NCBI RefSeq assembly: GCF_003226555.1
Contig: NZ_QKQS01000013.1
Span: 347,890 to 411,889 of the forward strand
DNA: 64,000 nucleotides
Origin: Rhodopseudomonas palustris
GTDB taxonomy: Bacteria > Pseudomonadota > Alphaproteobacteria > Rhizobiales > Xanthobacteraceae
Reading direction: 5' to 3'
Shown: positions 37,316 to 46,993 of the stretch, one piece after another
Numbering within the stretch: position 1 is the first letter of the stretch
Layout: each line of letters opens with the position of its first letter
The notes under the pieces: model-generated
What the model saw: the letters and a program-made list of their open reading frames with translations, nothing else
What the model was told of the DNA's origin: nothing
Databases searched by the model: none
Translations under genes and position numbers: made by a program

Positions 37316-37874
37316 CTGATCCACCCTCGCTGTTGAAGATTGGGTGCACCAACACGGGCACCCCGACCCCGCCGCTCCATACGCGGCATATGCCGTCAAA
37401 AACTCATAGTAACAACAACGTCTTCGCCCCCGTACTCGAACTATGCGCCCATGATCCGCGGCAGACGACACGATCGAGTTCACAATCAGCAAACGACTTC
37501 CCGATCTCCGTTCGCCGGTATCAAGACACAACTAATCTATAATCAATAGACCGGGAACAAGACCCCGAACACTTACTAACTGTTACTTTCTTGCATCTGG
37601 TGCAGCGATTCAATCGAACAATCACCGATTGCAGTTGATAACACACCAATCTGAATGCGAACAATAGCGCCGTTTCGAGATCGGGCCTCGCGACCGTCAT
37701 TTTCAGAGGCTTCGACACGCTCCGGAAGCGGCCAACGACATGCATATCGCAGAACGCTTATCATCGTCCTATTCGGCCGTTTCTAAATCACGATTGTTGG
37801 CACAAGCTAACCTGACGCGCTCCCGTTTCGACAGCGCGTGGTGCGATCGGCGCAACGTTCCCGTTGCCTCTGCC
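37316..37874. other. AT-richer non-coding stretch upstream of the TIG autotransporter
   Basis: About 560 bases that are visibly richer in A and T than the rest of the window, with no supported gene. The autotransporter frame is open back to 37740, but the first recognisable signal peptide begins at 37875. The composition change supports recent acquisition of the tail-collar and autotransporter block and leaves room for a regulated promoter. Confidence 0.55.
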
Positions 37875-40800
37875 ATGTCGCTTATCAGGCGAAGGAACCG
37901 CCATTTGGCTCTGGCGGCATTGATTTACCTCACCGCAGCAGCAGTACCGACGTTGAGCTGGGCGGCATCGGCAGGGTGTAACGCGGTCAACAGCGGGGCG
38001 CTGGATTATTCCGTCACCTATTCGTCAGCCGACACTCCAGACGACGGAAACGGTTACAAAAGCACTTTTGTGGCGGGGTTCGCTGCTGGCGACATCATCA
38101 ACTATTCAGTCACCATTAATCCAACGACCGGCTCCATCCAGGCGGGCTTTCTTTCCGATTTCAGTTTCGGCATCCCGAATGGATTCAACAACAACACAGG
38201 CGGCGGCTTCACGTCGACAGTTACCGGTCAGCACTATCAATTGACATCGACCGACGTCAGCAACATCGACGCGAATGGCGGCCTTTACGCCGAAACATAC
38301 TACAATGGCTTTCAAGGCTTTACCGGCAGCGTTACGCTTTCGGCGACCTGCACCGCGGCAGGCACACCAAGCGTCACATCAGTGGCGCCGACATCGGGTC
38401 CGCTCGGCGGTGGCACGTCGGTGACCATCACCGGCACGGACTTCACCGGCGCCACGTCGGTGAGCTTCGGCGCAACATCGGTACCGAGTTCGAGCTTCAC
38501 TAGCAGTTCCGCCACTCAGATCGTGGTCCCTTCGCCGAGCGGCAGCGCAGGAACGGTGCATGTGACCGTGACGAACGGTATCGGCACGTCACCGACCAGC
38601 TCAAGCGATCAATTTACCTATGTGGCGGCGCCGACGATCGGCACAATTTCACCCAATTCGGGCTCGACCGCCGGCGGAACAGCGGTGACAATCAACGGAA
38701 CGAACTTGTCCGGTATCACCAGCGTGACCGTCGGCGGCACAGCCGCGACACTCGGCACCAACACCGCGACCTCAATCGCGATCACAACACCGGCCGGAAC
38801 TGCAGGTGCTCGCGACGTGGTGGTGACCACAGCGGGCGGCTCGGCCACCTCGACGGGCGGCTTCACCTACGTCGCGCCGCCGACCATCGGCACGATCTCG
38901 CCGAATTCGGGCCCGACCGCAGGTGGTACGTCCGTCAGCATTACGGGTACCGATCTGTCAGGCGTCACAGGCGTCACCGTTGGCGGCGCGGCAGCGACGC
39001 TCGGCGCCAATACATCGACCTCGATTGCAATCACGACCCCGTCCGGAAGCGCAGGCGCGCAGAACGTCGTGGTGACGACGGCAGGCGGTTCCGCGACTTC
39101 GACCGGCGGTTTCACCTATATCGCGGCGCCAACCATCGGCACGATCTCGCCGAGTTCCGGTCCGACAGCGGGTGGAACGTCCGTGACCATCACCGGCACC
39201 AACCTGTCCGGGGTAACCGGTGTGACCGTGGGCGGGGCAGCGGCGACACTCGGCAGCAATACATCGACCTCGATCGTGATCACGACGCCCTCGGGAACGG
39301 CCGGAGCACGCGACGTGGTCGTGACCACCGCGGGCGGCTCAGCCACTTCGACGGGCGGCTTCACCTATGTCGCTGCGCCGACCATCGACACGATCTCACC
39401 GAGTTCCGGTCCGACTGCGGGTGGAACGTCCGTGACCATCACCGGCACCAACCTGTCCGGGGTGAGCAGTGTAACCGTGGGCGGGGCAGCGGCGACACTC
39501 GGTACCAATACATCGACCTCGATCGTGATCACGACTCCGGCCGGAACCGCAGGTGCACGCGACGTCGTCCTGACCACGGCGGGCGGCTCGGTGACATCGA
39601 CCGGCGGTTTCACGTACATTGCCGGACCGACCATCAGCACGATCTCTCCGAGCGCAGGCCCCACCGCCGGCGGTACCAGTGTCACGATCACGGGCACCGA
39701 TCTGTCTGGAGTCACGGGCGTGACGGTCGGCGGCGCAGCCGCAACACTGGGCACCAACACGGCGACGTCGATCGTGATCACCACGCCGTCGGGAACGGCC
39801 GGGGCGCGTGACGTGGTCGTGACTACCGCAGGCGGCTCTGCAACCTCTGTCGGCGGCTTCACCTACGCGGCGCCACCGACGATCGGCACAATTTCACCGA
39901 GTTCCGGCTCCACAGGAGGCGGCACCTCGGTGACGATCACCGGGACAAATCTATCCGGAGTGACGTCTGTCACGATCGGCGGCGCGTCCGCCACGCTCGG
40001 CACCAATACGTCGACATCCATCGCGGTGACCACGCCCTCCGGCACGGCCGGGGCACGCGACGTGGTGGTGACCACCGCAGGCGGCTCGGTAACCTCGACT
40101 GGCGGCTTCACCTACATCCTGTCACCGTCGATCAGCACGATCACCCCGAATGCCGGTCCGACCGCGGGCGGCACCTCGGTGACGATCACCGGCACCAACC
40201 TGTCCGGCGTCACCAGCGTGACAGTTGGCGGCGCCTCTGCGACCCTGGGCACCAATACCTCAACCTCGATCGTGATCACCACGCCTGCCGGAACAGCCGG
40301 CGCCCGAGACGTGGTGGTGACCACCGCAGGCGGCTCGGCAACCTCTGTCGGCGGCTTCACCTATGCGGGGCCACCGACGATCGGCACGATCTCACCGAGT
40401 TCCGGCTCCACAGCGGGCGGCACCTCAGTGACGATCACCGGGACAAATCTATCCGGAGTCACATCCGTCACGATCGGCGGCGCGTCCGCCACGCTCGGCA
40501 CCAATACATCCACTTCGATCGCAGTGACGACGCCCAGCGGCACCGCGGGCGCACGCGACGTCGTCGTGACCACGGCCGGGGGTTCGGTGACATCGACCGG
40601 CGGCTTCACCTACGTGGTGTCCCCGACCATCAGTACCATCGTGCCGAACTCGGGCCCGGCCGCCGGCGGCACGTCGGTCACCATCACCGGCACCAACTTG
40701 TCGGGAGTCACCGCGGTAACTGTCGGGGGAGCTGCTGCGACGCTCGGCACCAACACCGCGACATCGATCGTGATTACGACGCCGGCCGGGACTGCCGGCG

Positions 40801-42848
40801 CTCGCGACGTCGTGGTGACCACGCCGGGCGGCGCCGCCACATCGAGCGGCGGCTTTACCTATATCGCGGCTGCGACGGTGACAGCGATTACGCCTGCCGT
40901 GGGTCCGATCAGTGGCGGCACGTCGGTCACCATCACCGGCACGAATCTCACCGGCGCGACAGCCGTGACGATCGGTGGCGCCGCCGCGACCGGCGTGACC
41001 GTCGTGAACCCCACCACGATCACCGCGACCACGCCGGCTCATGCGGCGGGCAGCGCCGACGTCGTGGTGACGACACCGGGCGGCACCGCGACCGGAACCG
41101 GACTCTATAGCTACGTCTCGGGTCCCGCCGTGACGTCGATCAGTCCTGCCAGTGGCCCGGCCGCCGGCGGTACCTCGGTCACGATCACCGGCAACAACCT
41201 CACCGGCGCGACCGCGGTCAGCTTCGGCGGCGTGGCGGCCACAGCGGTGAGCGTCACCAGCGCCACAACGATCACTGCAACAACGCCGGCGCATGGCGCG
41301 GGCGTCGTAGACGTCACCGTGACGACGCCAGGCGGCAGCAGCACCGGAGCCGGGCTCTTCAGCTACATCGTCTCCGCCACCATAACCACACTCACCTCCT
41401 CCCGAAATCCAAGCGAAGCGGGCCAGGCCGTGAGTTTCACCGCAACGGTGACGGCGAACGGTGCCACTCCGATCGGCACCGTCACTTTCACCGATGGCGG
41501 TGTCTCGATCGGATCGGTTGCGTTGTCCGGCGGTACTGCGACGCTCACCACGAGCAGCCTGACCGTCGGCACGCACACCATCGTCGCCGTGTTCGCCGCC
41601 AATGCCAGCTTCAGCGCCAGCACCTCATCGCCGCTGCTGCAGGCCGTCAATACACCCCAGGACAGCTTGAAGCTGCGCGCGATGCAGATCATCGCGAGCA
41701 AGACGATCGCTCAGACCTCCGGCGCAGCGATCGCTGGTGCGATCGATTCGGCGATCTCCGAAGGGTTCAACGACGGCGGTGAGCTGATTACGCCGTCCAG
41801 TACGGGCCTGCGTTTCAATTTTACCGACGATCTTTCGCAGAGCAGAGCCGGTGCCCGCGACAGCGCCGTCGAGAGCCGCTGGCCAAGGTTTGGAGTACAG
41901 GACGACGTGGCCGGCGGTCAGACGAAGGGATTTGGCTTCGGCGCTCCGGCAGCCTTCGGACGTAGTCGATCGCGCGTCGACGATGCATTCGCCGCGATGG
42001 GCAGCAGCCCCGGTATCGCCAAGGCACCCTCGAAGGCACTGGTCGAACCAAAGGAGTGGCTGATGTGGGCCGAAGTGAGAGGTGCCGGGATCGGCCAATG
42101 GAATGCGAGCAGCACCGGCTCGGTCTTGACCGGCAATCAGGTCAATGCCCTGATCGGACTGACCAGGAAGCCCTCCCCCGACTTTCTGATCGGCGTCGTC
42201 GGCGGCTACGAGATCTTCGACTACAAGTCCGGTACGCTGAACGGCAGGCTCAAAGGCGATGGCTGGACGATCGGCTCGTATGCTGGGTGGCGATCCGCCG
42301 CCGGGTTGCGCTTCGATATTGCCGGCGCCTATTCGGGGATTGGTTACGACGGTTCGGCCGGTGCCGCCTTCGGCAGCTTCGATGGGCAGCGCTGGTTGGT
42401 GTCCGGCGGCATCACCGGCGCCACCGAAGCGTTCGGCTTTGCGATCGAGCCCTCGGCGAAGATCTACGCACTGTGGGAGCGGCAGAACGCTTATGTCGAT
42501 TCGCTCGGCACGCAACAGGCGCAGCGCGACTTCTTCACCGGCCGGGCGTCGGCCGGCCTCAAGCTGAGCTATCCCTGGCATTATAGCGCAAGCGTGACGT
42601 TCGCGCCCTATGCAGGCTTCTTCGGAGACTACTACTTCCTCGGCGACAACGCTGAAACAGTCACTTTGGACGGCGGGGCACCGCTGGCGTCCGTGCCGCT
42701 GCTGGATGGATGGTCGGCGCGCGTGACCGGCGGCGTCGCAGCGCGGTTTGGCAACGGCGCTGCGGTTGCGGTGGGCGGTGAGCTCGGAGGTCTCGGCGGC
42801 ACGGTTCAGATTTGGACGCTTCGGGGCCGGGCGTCGGTGCCGTTCTGA
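37875..42848 (+). CDS. Giant IPT/TIG-repeat autotransporter
   Basis: A 1657-residue surface protein. A signal peptide starts at MSLIRRRNRHLALAALIYL and is cleaved near LSWAASAGC. A unique N-domain covers residues 30-165. Twelve IPT/TIG immunoglobulin-like repeats follow (166-1165). Repeats 2-10 are each exactly 83 residues and share GGTSVTITGTNLSGVTSVTV and GGFTY cores. One Ig-like domain (SATITTLTSSRNPSEAGQA, to about 1260), a linker and a C-terminal autotransporter beta-barrel (about 1392-1657) complete it. The barrel ends with the outer-membrane signal RASVPF. Function is presumably adhesion or surface display; no enzymatic domain is seen. The frame is open upstream to 37740, but residues before 37875 do not look like a secretion signal. 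Confidence 0.9.
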   Translation: MSLIRRRNRHLALAALIYLTAAAVPTLSWAASAGCNAVNSGALDYSVTYSSADTPDDGNGYKSTFVAGFAAGDIINYSVTINPTTGSIQAGFLSDFSFGIPNGFNNNTGGGFTSTVTGQHYQLTSTDVSNIDANGGLYAETYYNGFQGFTGSVTLSATCTAAGTPSVTSVAPTSGPLGGGTSVTITGTDFTGATSVSFGATSVPSSSFTSSSATQIVVPSPSGSAGTVHVTVTNGIGTSPTSSSDQFTYVAAPTIGTISPNSGSTAGGTAVTINGTNLSGITSVTVGGTAATLGTNTATSIAITTPAGTAGARDVVVTTAGGSATSTGGFTYVAPPTIGTISPNSGPTAGGTSVSITGTDLSGVTGVTVGGAAATLGANTSTSIAITTPSGSAGAQNVVVTTAGGSATSTGGFTYIAAPTIGTISPSSGPTAGGTSVTITGTNLSGVTGVTVGGAAATLGSNTSTSIVITTPSGTAGARDVVVTTAGGSATSTGGFTYVAAPTIDTISPSSGPTAGGTSVTITGTNLSGVSSVTVGGAAATLGTNTSTSIVITTPAGTAGARDVVLTTAGGSVTSTGGFTYIAGPTISTISPSAGPTAGGTSVTITGTDLSGVTGVTVGGAAATLGTNTATSIVITTPSGTAGARDVVVTTAGGSATSVGGFTYAAPPTIGTISPSSGSTGGGTSVTITGTNLSGVTSVTIGGASATLGTNTSTSIAVTTPSGTAGARDVVVTTAGGSVTSTGGFTYILSPSISTITPNAGPTAGGTSVTITGTNLSGVTSVTVGGASATLGTNTSTSIVITTPAGTAGARDVVVTTAGGSATSVGGFTYAGPPTIGTISPSSGSTAGGTSVTITGTNLSGVTSVTIGGASATLGTNTSTSIAVTTPSGTAGARDVVVTTAGGSVTSTGGFTYVVSPTISTIVPNSGPAAGGTSVTITGTNLSGVTAVTVGGAAATLGTNTATSIVITTPAGTAGARDVVVTTPGGAATSSGGFTYIAAATVTAITPAVGPISGGTSVTITGTNLTGATAVTIGGAAATGVTVVNPTTITATTPAHAAGSADVVVTTPGGTATGTGLYSYVSGPAVTSISPASGPAAGGTSVTITGNNLTGATAVSFGGVAATAVSVTSATTITATTPAHGAGVVDVTVTTPGGSSTGAGLFSYIVSATITTLTSSRNPSEAGQAVSFTATVTANGATPIGTVTFTDGGVSIGSVALSGGTATLTTSSLTVGTHTIVAVFAANASFSASTSSPLLQAVNTPQDSLKLRAMQIIASKTIAQTSGAAIAGAIDSAISEGFNDGGELITPSSTGLRFNFTDDLSQSRAGARDSAVESRWPRFGVQDDVAGGQTKGFGFGAPAAFGRSRSRVDDAFAAMGSSPGIAKAPSKALVEPKEWLMWAEVRGAGIGQWNASSTGSVLTGNQVNALIGLTRKPSPDFLIGVVGGYEIFDYKSGTLNGRLKGDGWTIGSYAGWRSAAGLRFDIAGAYSGIGYDGSAGAAFGSFDGQRWLVSGGITGATEAFGFAIEPSAKIYALWERQNAYVDSLGTQQAQRDFFTGRASAGLKLSYPWHYSASVTFAPYAGFFGDYYFLGDNAETVTLDGGAPLASVPLLDGWSARVTGGVAARFGNGAAVAVGGELGGLGGTVQIWTLRGRASVPF
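38625..40865 (+). repeat. Nine in-phase 249-bp tandem repeats
   Basis: Repeats 2 to 10 of the IPT/TIG array each occupy 249 bases with no length change between units, beginning at 38625 and every 249 bases to 40617. Repeats 7 (39870) and 9 (40368) share long DNA blocks, including the uncommon GGGACAAATCTATCCGGAGT, and the joins before them match, so a two-unit block of 498 bases was probably duplicated. Two more divergent units follow (40866 and 41118). Confidence 0.95.
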
Positions 42849-42897
42849 ACAGAGGTCGCCCAAGCAAAATGCGGGCCGACCAGGGGGAGCGGCTTCG

Positions 42898-44166
42898 TCA
42901 GTTCGGCAAAGTTCGCTTGGTGGCGTCTCCCGCCGACACCACGATCACCACCGACACCATCAGCAGCGCGCCGGCGAGCAAGAACGGCGCGCCGGGCAAA
43001 TGCAGCGGCGCGCCGGCGTCGATGAAATAGGCGAAGATCATCGTGAACATGAACGGGCCGATCAGTTCGGCGACGCTCTTGACGCTGGTGGTGGCGCCCT
43101 GCAATTGGCCCTGCTGCGCCGGCGACACCAACCGGGTCATCATCCCCGAGGTCGCCGGGCCGGCGATGCCCCACAGCGTCATCACCGGAATGCCGATGCA
43201 GAACAGCGCGCCGCTCGGCGCCAGCGCATAGATCAGGAAGCCGAGCGCGCCGCCGCCATAGCCGATGATCTGCGCGTTGCGCTCGCCGAGCAGTTTCACC
43301 GCCGGGCCGACCAGCCCGCCCTGCACGATGGTGGTGCAGATGCCGACGAACGCCAGCGCCAGGCCGACCGTGGTCTGATCCCAACCGTAACGATAGCCGG
43401 TGTAGAGCACGAAGGTCGCCGGCAGCGCGACGTGCGCCACCTCGGCGCAGAACTCGACCACCGCCAGCGCGGCCAGCGTGGCGTTCGAGCCGAGCAGCCG
43501 CACTGCACCGATCGGATTGGCGGATTTCCAGCGGAACGGAGAACGCCGGTCGCGTGGCAGCGACTCCGGCAGCACGAACAGCCCGTACAGCGCGTTCGCC
43601 AGGCTCAGTCCCGCCGCCACCCAGAACGGCAGCCGCGGATCGACGCCACCGAGCAGACCGCCGATCGCCGGTCCGAAGGTGAAGCCGAGCCCGAACGCGG
43701 CCCCGACCATGCCGAACACCGCCGCACGCTTCTCCGCGGGCGTCACGTCGGCGATGTAGGCGAACGAGGTCGAGATGCTCGCCGAGGTGATGCCCGACAG
43801 TACCCGGCCGACGAACAGCCACCACAGCGACGGCGCCAGCGCCATCAGGATGTAATCGAGGCCGAGCCCGACATTCGACAGCAGGATCACCGGCCGCCGG
43901 CCGAACCGATCGGACAGCCCGCCGAGGATCGGCGAGGCGAACAACTGCATCAGCGCCCAGGCGGTGCCGAACAGGCCGTAGATTCGCGCGGCGTCCGCGG
44001 TGTTGTCGTTGGAGAAGCTCTCGATCAGCTTCGGCAGGATCGGCAGGATCATACCGACGCTGAGCATGTCGAGCGCGATGGTGATGAAGATGAAGCCGAC
44101 AGCGGCGCGACGCGGCCCGGTCATGCCGGTCACCGGCGCCTGCTGCGCTGCGGCCCCCTCGGTCAT
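42898..44166 (-). CDS. TetA-type MFS multidrug/tetracycline exporter
   Basis: A 422-residue major facilitator with about 12 helices. The opening [20 protein letters not shown] and the loop 2-3 motif [20 protein letters not shown] place it near the TCR/Tet drug:H+ antiporters, as does [29 protein letters not shown]. The real substrate is unknown. It overlaps the end of der by four bases (ATGA), so the two are co-translated. That is an odd partner for a GTPase, though the arrangement may be an old local operon. Confidence 0.88.
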   Translation of the reverse strand: MTEGAAAQQAPVTGMTGPRRAAVGFIFITIALDMLSVGMILPILPKLIESFSNDNTADAARIYGLFGTAWALMQLFASPILGGLSDRFGRRPVILLSNVGLGLDYILMALAPSLWWLFVGRVLSGITSASISTSFAYIADVTPAEKRAAVFGMVGAAFGLGFTFGPAIGGLLGGVDPRLPFWVAAGLSLANALYGLFVLPESLPRDRRSPFRWKSANPIGAVRLLGSNATLAALAVVEFCAEVAHVALPATFVLYTGYRYGWDQTTVGLALAFVGICTTIVQGGLVGPAVKLLGERNAQIIGYGGGALGFLIYALAPSGALFCIGIPVMTLWGIAGPATSGMMTRLVSPAQQGQLQGATTSVKSVAELIGPFMFTMIFAYFIDAGAPLHLPGAPFLLAGALLMVSVVIVVSAGDATKRTLPN

Positions 44167-45542
44167 GACTTGCGTTTACGCTTGTGCGCGAACGGATTGG
44201 CCTTCTCGCGCAGCGTGATCCGCACCGGCGTGCCCGGCAGCTCGAAGGCGCCGCGCAGGCTGTTGACCAGATAGCGCAAGTACGATTCCGGCACGGCGTC
44301 GGCGCGCGAACAGAATACGACGAAGCTCGGCGGCCGCGCCTTGGTCTGGGTGACGTAGTTCAGCTTCAGGCGGCGGCCCGAAACCGCCGGTGGGGGGTTC
44401 TGCGCGATCGCCTGCTCGAACCAGCGGTTCAGCGCCGCGGTCGGCACCCGCCTGTTCCACACCGCATAGGCATCCTGGATCGCCTGCATCAGGCGCTCGA
44501 CGCCTTCGCCCAGCATGCCGGACGTGGCGACGATCGGCACACCCTTGATCTGCGGCAGCCAGTGATCGGCATCGGTGCGAAGCTGACCGATCTGGCCGCC
44601 CTGGCGCTCGATCAGGTCCCACTTGTTCACCGCGAGCACCAGCGCCCGGCCCTCACGCTCGACGAGGTCGGCGATCCGCAGATCTTGTTCTTCGAAGCGG
44701 TGCTGCGCGTCCATCATCAGCACCACGACTTCGGCAAAGCGCACGGCGCGCAGCGCATCCGCGACCGACAGCTTCTCGAGCTTTTCTTCGATCCGCGACC
44801 GGCGCCGCAGCCCGGCGGTGTCGAACACGCGGAAGTCGCGCCCCTGCCATTCGACCTCGACGGCGATCGAGTCGCGCGTGGTGCCGGCTTCGGGACTGGT
44901 CAGCAGCCGCTCCTCGCCGAGCAGGCGATTGATGAAGGTCGACTTGCCGGCATTCGGGCGACCGACGATCGCCACACGGATCGGCCGTGTCGCGATCGCC
45001 TCGTCGCTGTCATCGATCAGCTCGTCGTCGTCCTCCTCGTCGACCGGCTCGGGCAGCAGCGGTCGCAGGGCGTCGTAGAGCTCGCCCATGCCCTCGCCGT
45101 GCTCGGCGGAGATCTGCACGGGATCGCCGAGGCCGAGCGCATAGGACTCCATCGCGCCGACCTCGCCGTGCTTGCCCTCGCTCTTGTTGGCGACCAGCAC
45201 CACCGGCTTGTTGGCCCGGCGGGCGAAGTCCGCGAAAGCCCGATCGTTCGGCGTCAGGCCGGCGCGGGCGTCGATCACGAACAGCAGCGCATCGGCGAGC
45301 TCGATCGCGGTCTCGGTCTGCTCCTGCATCCGAGCGGTGAGCGAGCCCTTCGGCCCCTCGTCGAGGCCGGCGGTGTCGATCAGCGTGAAAGTGAGATCGC
45401 CGAGCCGACCTTCGCCTTCACGGCGATCGCGGGTGACGCCCGGCGCGTCGTCGACCAGCGCCAGCTTTTGGCCGACCAGGCGATTGAAAAGCGTCGATTT
45501 GCCGACATTGGGCCGGCCGATGATTGCGAGGGTGAAAGACAT
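44163..45542 (-). CDS. der: Ribosome biogenesis GTPase Der
   Basis: Essential GTPase with two tandem G domains for 50S subunit assembly. P-loops are [16 protein letters not shown] (residues 8-23) and [16 protein letters not shown] (about 192-207). The G3 motifs DTAGLDEG and DTAGLRR and the G4 motifs NKSEGK and NKWDL are present. A KH-like C-terminal domain ends [15 protein letters not shown]. The 459-residue length is normal, with an acidic linker [15 protein letters not shown] between the domains. The ATG at 45542 fits the family start [15 protein letters not shown]. It follows a small lipoprotein gene in a minus-strand run. Confidence 0.96.
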   Translation of the reverse strand: MSFTLAIIGRPNVGKSTLFNRLVGQKLALVDDAPGVTRDRREGEGRLGDLTFTLIDTAGLDEGPKGSLTARMQEQTETAIELADALLFVIDARAGLTPNDRAFADFARRANKPVVLVANKSEGKHGEVGAMESYALGLGDPVQISAEHGEGMGELYDALRPLLPEPVDEEDDDELIDDSDEAIATRPIRVAIVGRPNAGKSTFINRLLGEERLLTSPEAGTTRDSIAVEVEWQGRDFRVFDTAGLRRRSRIEEKLEKLSVADALRAVRFAEVVVLMMDAQHRFEEQDLRIADLVEREGRALVLAVNKWDLIERQGGQIGQLRTDADHWLPQIKGVPIVATSGMLGEGVERLMQAIQDAYAVWNRRVPTAALNRWFEQAIAQNPPPAVSGRRLKLNYVTQTKARPPSFVVFCSRADAVPESYLRYLVNSLRGAFELPGTPVRITLREKANPFAHKRKRKS

Positions 45543-45614
45543 GGCTGATCCGTCGCCGAGAAGCTGCGGCGTGTCAATGACACTCGGGTCGGACCTTCGA
45601 GGCCGGAGCCTCAA

Positions 45615-46133
45615 TCAACGCTGGAAGCTGCCGCTCGGCAGCGGTGCCGGGAAGGCTGGAGCCGTAGCGGAGGGTTGTGGCTGGGCCGCCGGTGCAGCCG
45701 GCTGATCATCCGCCGGCGGAGCGGTGACACGGCGACGGGACTGCTTGACCGGCTTAGGCGTTTCCGCCGCGTCCTGACCGCCCGCGGCAGGCTCGGGCGC
45801 CTGACGCCGGGCGGCCGACTGGTGCCGTGTCCGCGTCCGCGCGACCGGCTTCGGCTTTTCTTCGACCGGCGCGGCCGCAGCCGCCGCAGCGGCGGCCTGC
45901 TCGCGCTGCTGCTGCTCGACCTCGTCCTTGTACAGGCTCTTCGGCACGCCCTGCTCGAGGCCCGGCACGCCTTCCGGAAACACCGGCTTGCGCTCGCCGG
46001 CCAGCTTCTTCTTCTGATCCAGGAAGTCGAACATGTCGGTCGGATCGAAGCTGCTCATGCTGCCGCAACCGGCCAGAGCGCTGGACAGCGCGGCCAGCAC
46101 AGCGAGTGAAATCAGGCGTTGCGACAGGCGCAT
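45615..46133 (-). CDS. BamB-like short lipoprotein lacking the propeller
   Basis: A 172-residue lipoprotein: the signal peptide runs to the lipobox LAGC at residues 20-23 (SALAGCGSMSSFDP). A short segment, DFLDQKKKLAGERKPVFPEG, resembles the region after the lipid anchor in alphaproteobacterial BamB. The remaining 100 residues are Ala/Lys/Pro/Arg-rich and unstructured. BamB normally continues into an eight-bladed beta-propeller of the BAM complex, which is absent. The gene occupies the usual BamB place between the YfgM-like gene and der. It could be a reduced BamB or an unrelated lipoprotein; I cannot tell by eye. Confidence 0.7.
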   Translation of the reverse strand: MRLSQRLISLAVLAALSSALAGCGSMSSFDPTDMFDFLDQKKKLAGERKPVFPEGVPGLEQGVPKSLYKDEVEQQQREQAAAAAAAAAPVEEKPKPVARTRTRHQSAARRQAPEPAAGGQDAAETPKPVKQSRRRVTAPPADDQPAAPAAQPQPSATAPAFPAPLPSGSFQR

Positions 46134-46178
46134 GGACTATCTCTCACAATCTTTGGTGTCGCGGTCGCTCGAACGAGG

Positions 46179-46832
46179 TCAGCTCTTGGCGGTGGGCGGC
46201 AGCAGCGCCTGCAGCACGTCGGCGCGGCTGCGCAGGCTGCCCGGTGTTTCGGCGTCGGCGGTGATCTTATCGATCCACTGCCGCGTCGCAGTCACATTGT
46301 TCGACCGCCACGCCGACAGCGCCAGCAGCTCACGCGCGGTGTGACGAAACGCACCGTCGCCCGAAGCGACCGGTTCGAGGCGCTGCACCAGATCGTTGTA
46401 GCTTGCGGTCTCCAGTACCAGGCCAGCGGCACGAATGCTGGCGAGATCACGGAACGGCGTCACAAGGCTACGATCGGCTGCGATCTCGTCGTAGCGCTTC
46501 ACGGCGGCCTGCGGATCGCGCGCGGCCAACTCTGCAGCGGCACGCAGGCGGGCCAGAGTGCGATACCCCGCGGGGGCCGTCGCAGCAATCTTGTCGAACG
46601 CAGCCTCCGCCTCGGCGTGCTTGTTCTGCTCGGCAAGGTCCGCGGCGGCGACGAAGGCCGCACCAGCTTCAGCCGCCTTCTTGGCTTCGTAATATTCGTA
46701 GCCGCGCCAAGCACCGACCCCGACGACGATCAGGAGTGCCGCGCCGACGATAACGATCGAGTACTTGTCCCACAGCTTCTTGAGCCGTTCGCGACGCAGC
46801 TCCTCGTCGACTTCATTAAATAATTCAGACAC
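46179..46832 (-). CDS. YfgM-like tetratricopeptide membrane protein
   Basis: A 217-residue ancillary-translocon protein. A cytoplasmic helix SELFNEVDEELRRERLKKLW precedes one transmembrane helix (about residues 24-44, YSIVIVGAALLIVVGVGAWR). Periplasmic TPR-like repeats (AAADLAEQNKHAEAEAAFDK and on) run to the end. The start is best placed at a GTG at 46832 because the conserved sequence begins there; an ATG at 46865 adds 11 unmatched residues. YfgM in E. coli binds SecYEG and chaperones; that is family knowledge. The order yfgM-like, lipoprotein, der mirrors the BamB-containing operon elsewhere. Confidence 0.88.
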   Translation of the reverse strand: MSELFNEVDEELRRERLKKLWDKYSIVIVGAALLIVVGVGAWRGYEYYEAKKAAEAGAAFVAAADLAEQNKHAEAEAAFDKIAATAPAGYRTLARLRAAAELAARDPQAAVKRYDEIAADRSLVTPFRDLASIRAAGLVLETASYNDLVQRLEPVASGDGAFRHTARELLALSAWRSNNVTATRQWIDKITADAETPGSLRSRADVLQALLPPTAKS

Positions 46833-46993
46833 TTGAAGATTTTTCCTGTCCCGACAGCGCAGCATCCCGGCGGGTGCTGCCGCTCGCCCGTCCCTCTCGG
46901 CCGGCCGGGCGATACCCTAGCGTTATGGCGCTGGCAAGGCAAAGCAAGCCGGATCAAGGGGATACCTTGACCGGCGCACCCGCCGCCGCGGCC

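Noticed and set aside
37740-37874. A 45-residue N-terminal extension of the TIG autotransporter
   Set aside because: The extra residues are not a signal peptide and the DNA is AT-richer; the hydrophobic signal starts at the ATG at 37875.
38618-40840. Series of minus-strand open frames of 76 to 165 codons, repeating every 249 bases opposite the TIG array
   Set aside because: They arise because the coding repeats are low in stop codons on the opposite strand; all repeat with the same phase, lack ribosome sites and have a Val/Pro/Ala-biased composition with no family resemblance.
40449-41576. A 375-codon minus-strand frame and a 412-codon frame at 41625-42863
   Set aside because: Both lie entirely opposite the autotransporter gene in GC-rich DNA and have Arg/Gly/Asp-heavy translations typical of shadow frames.
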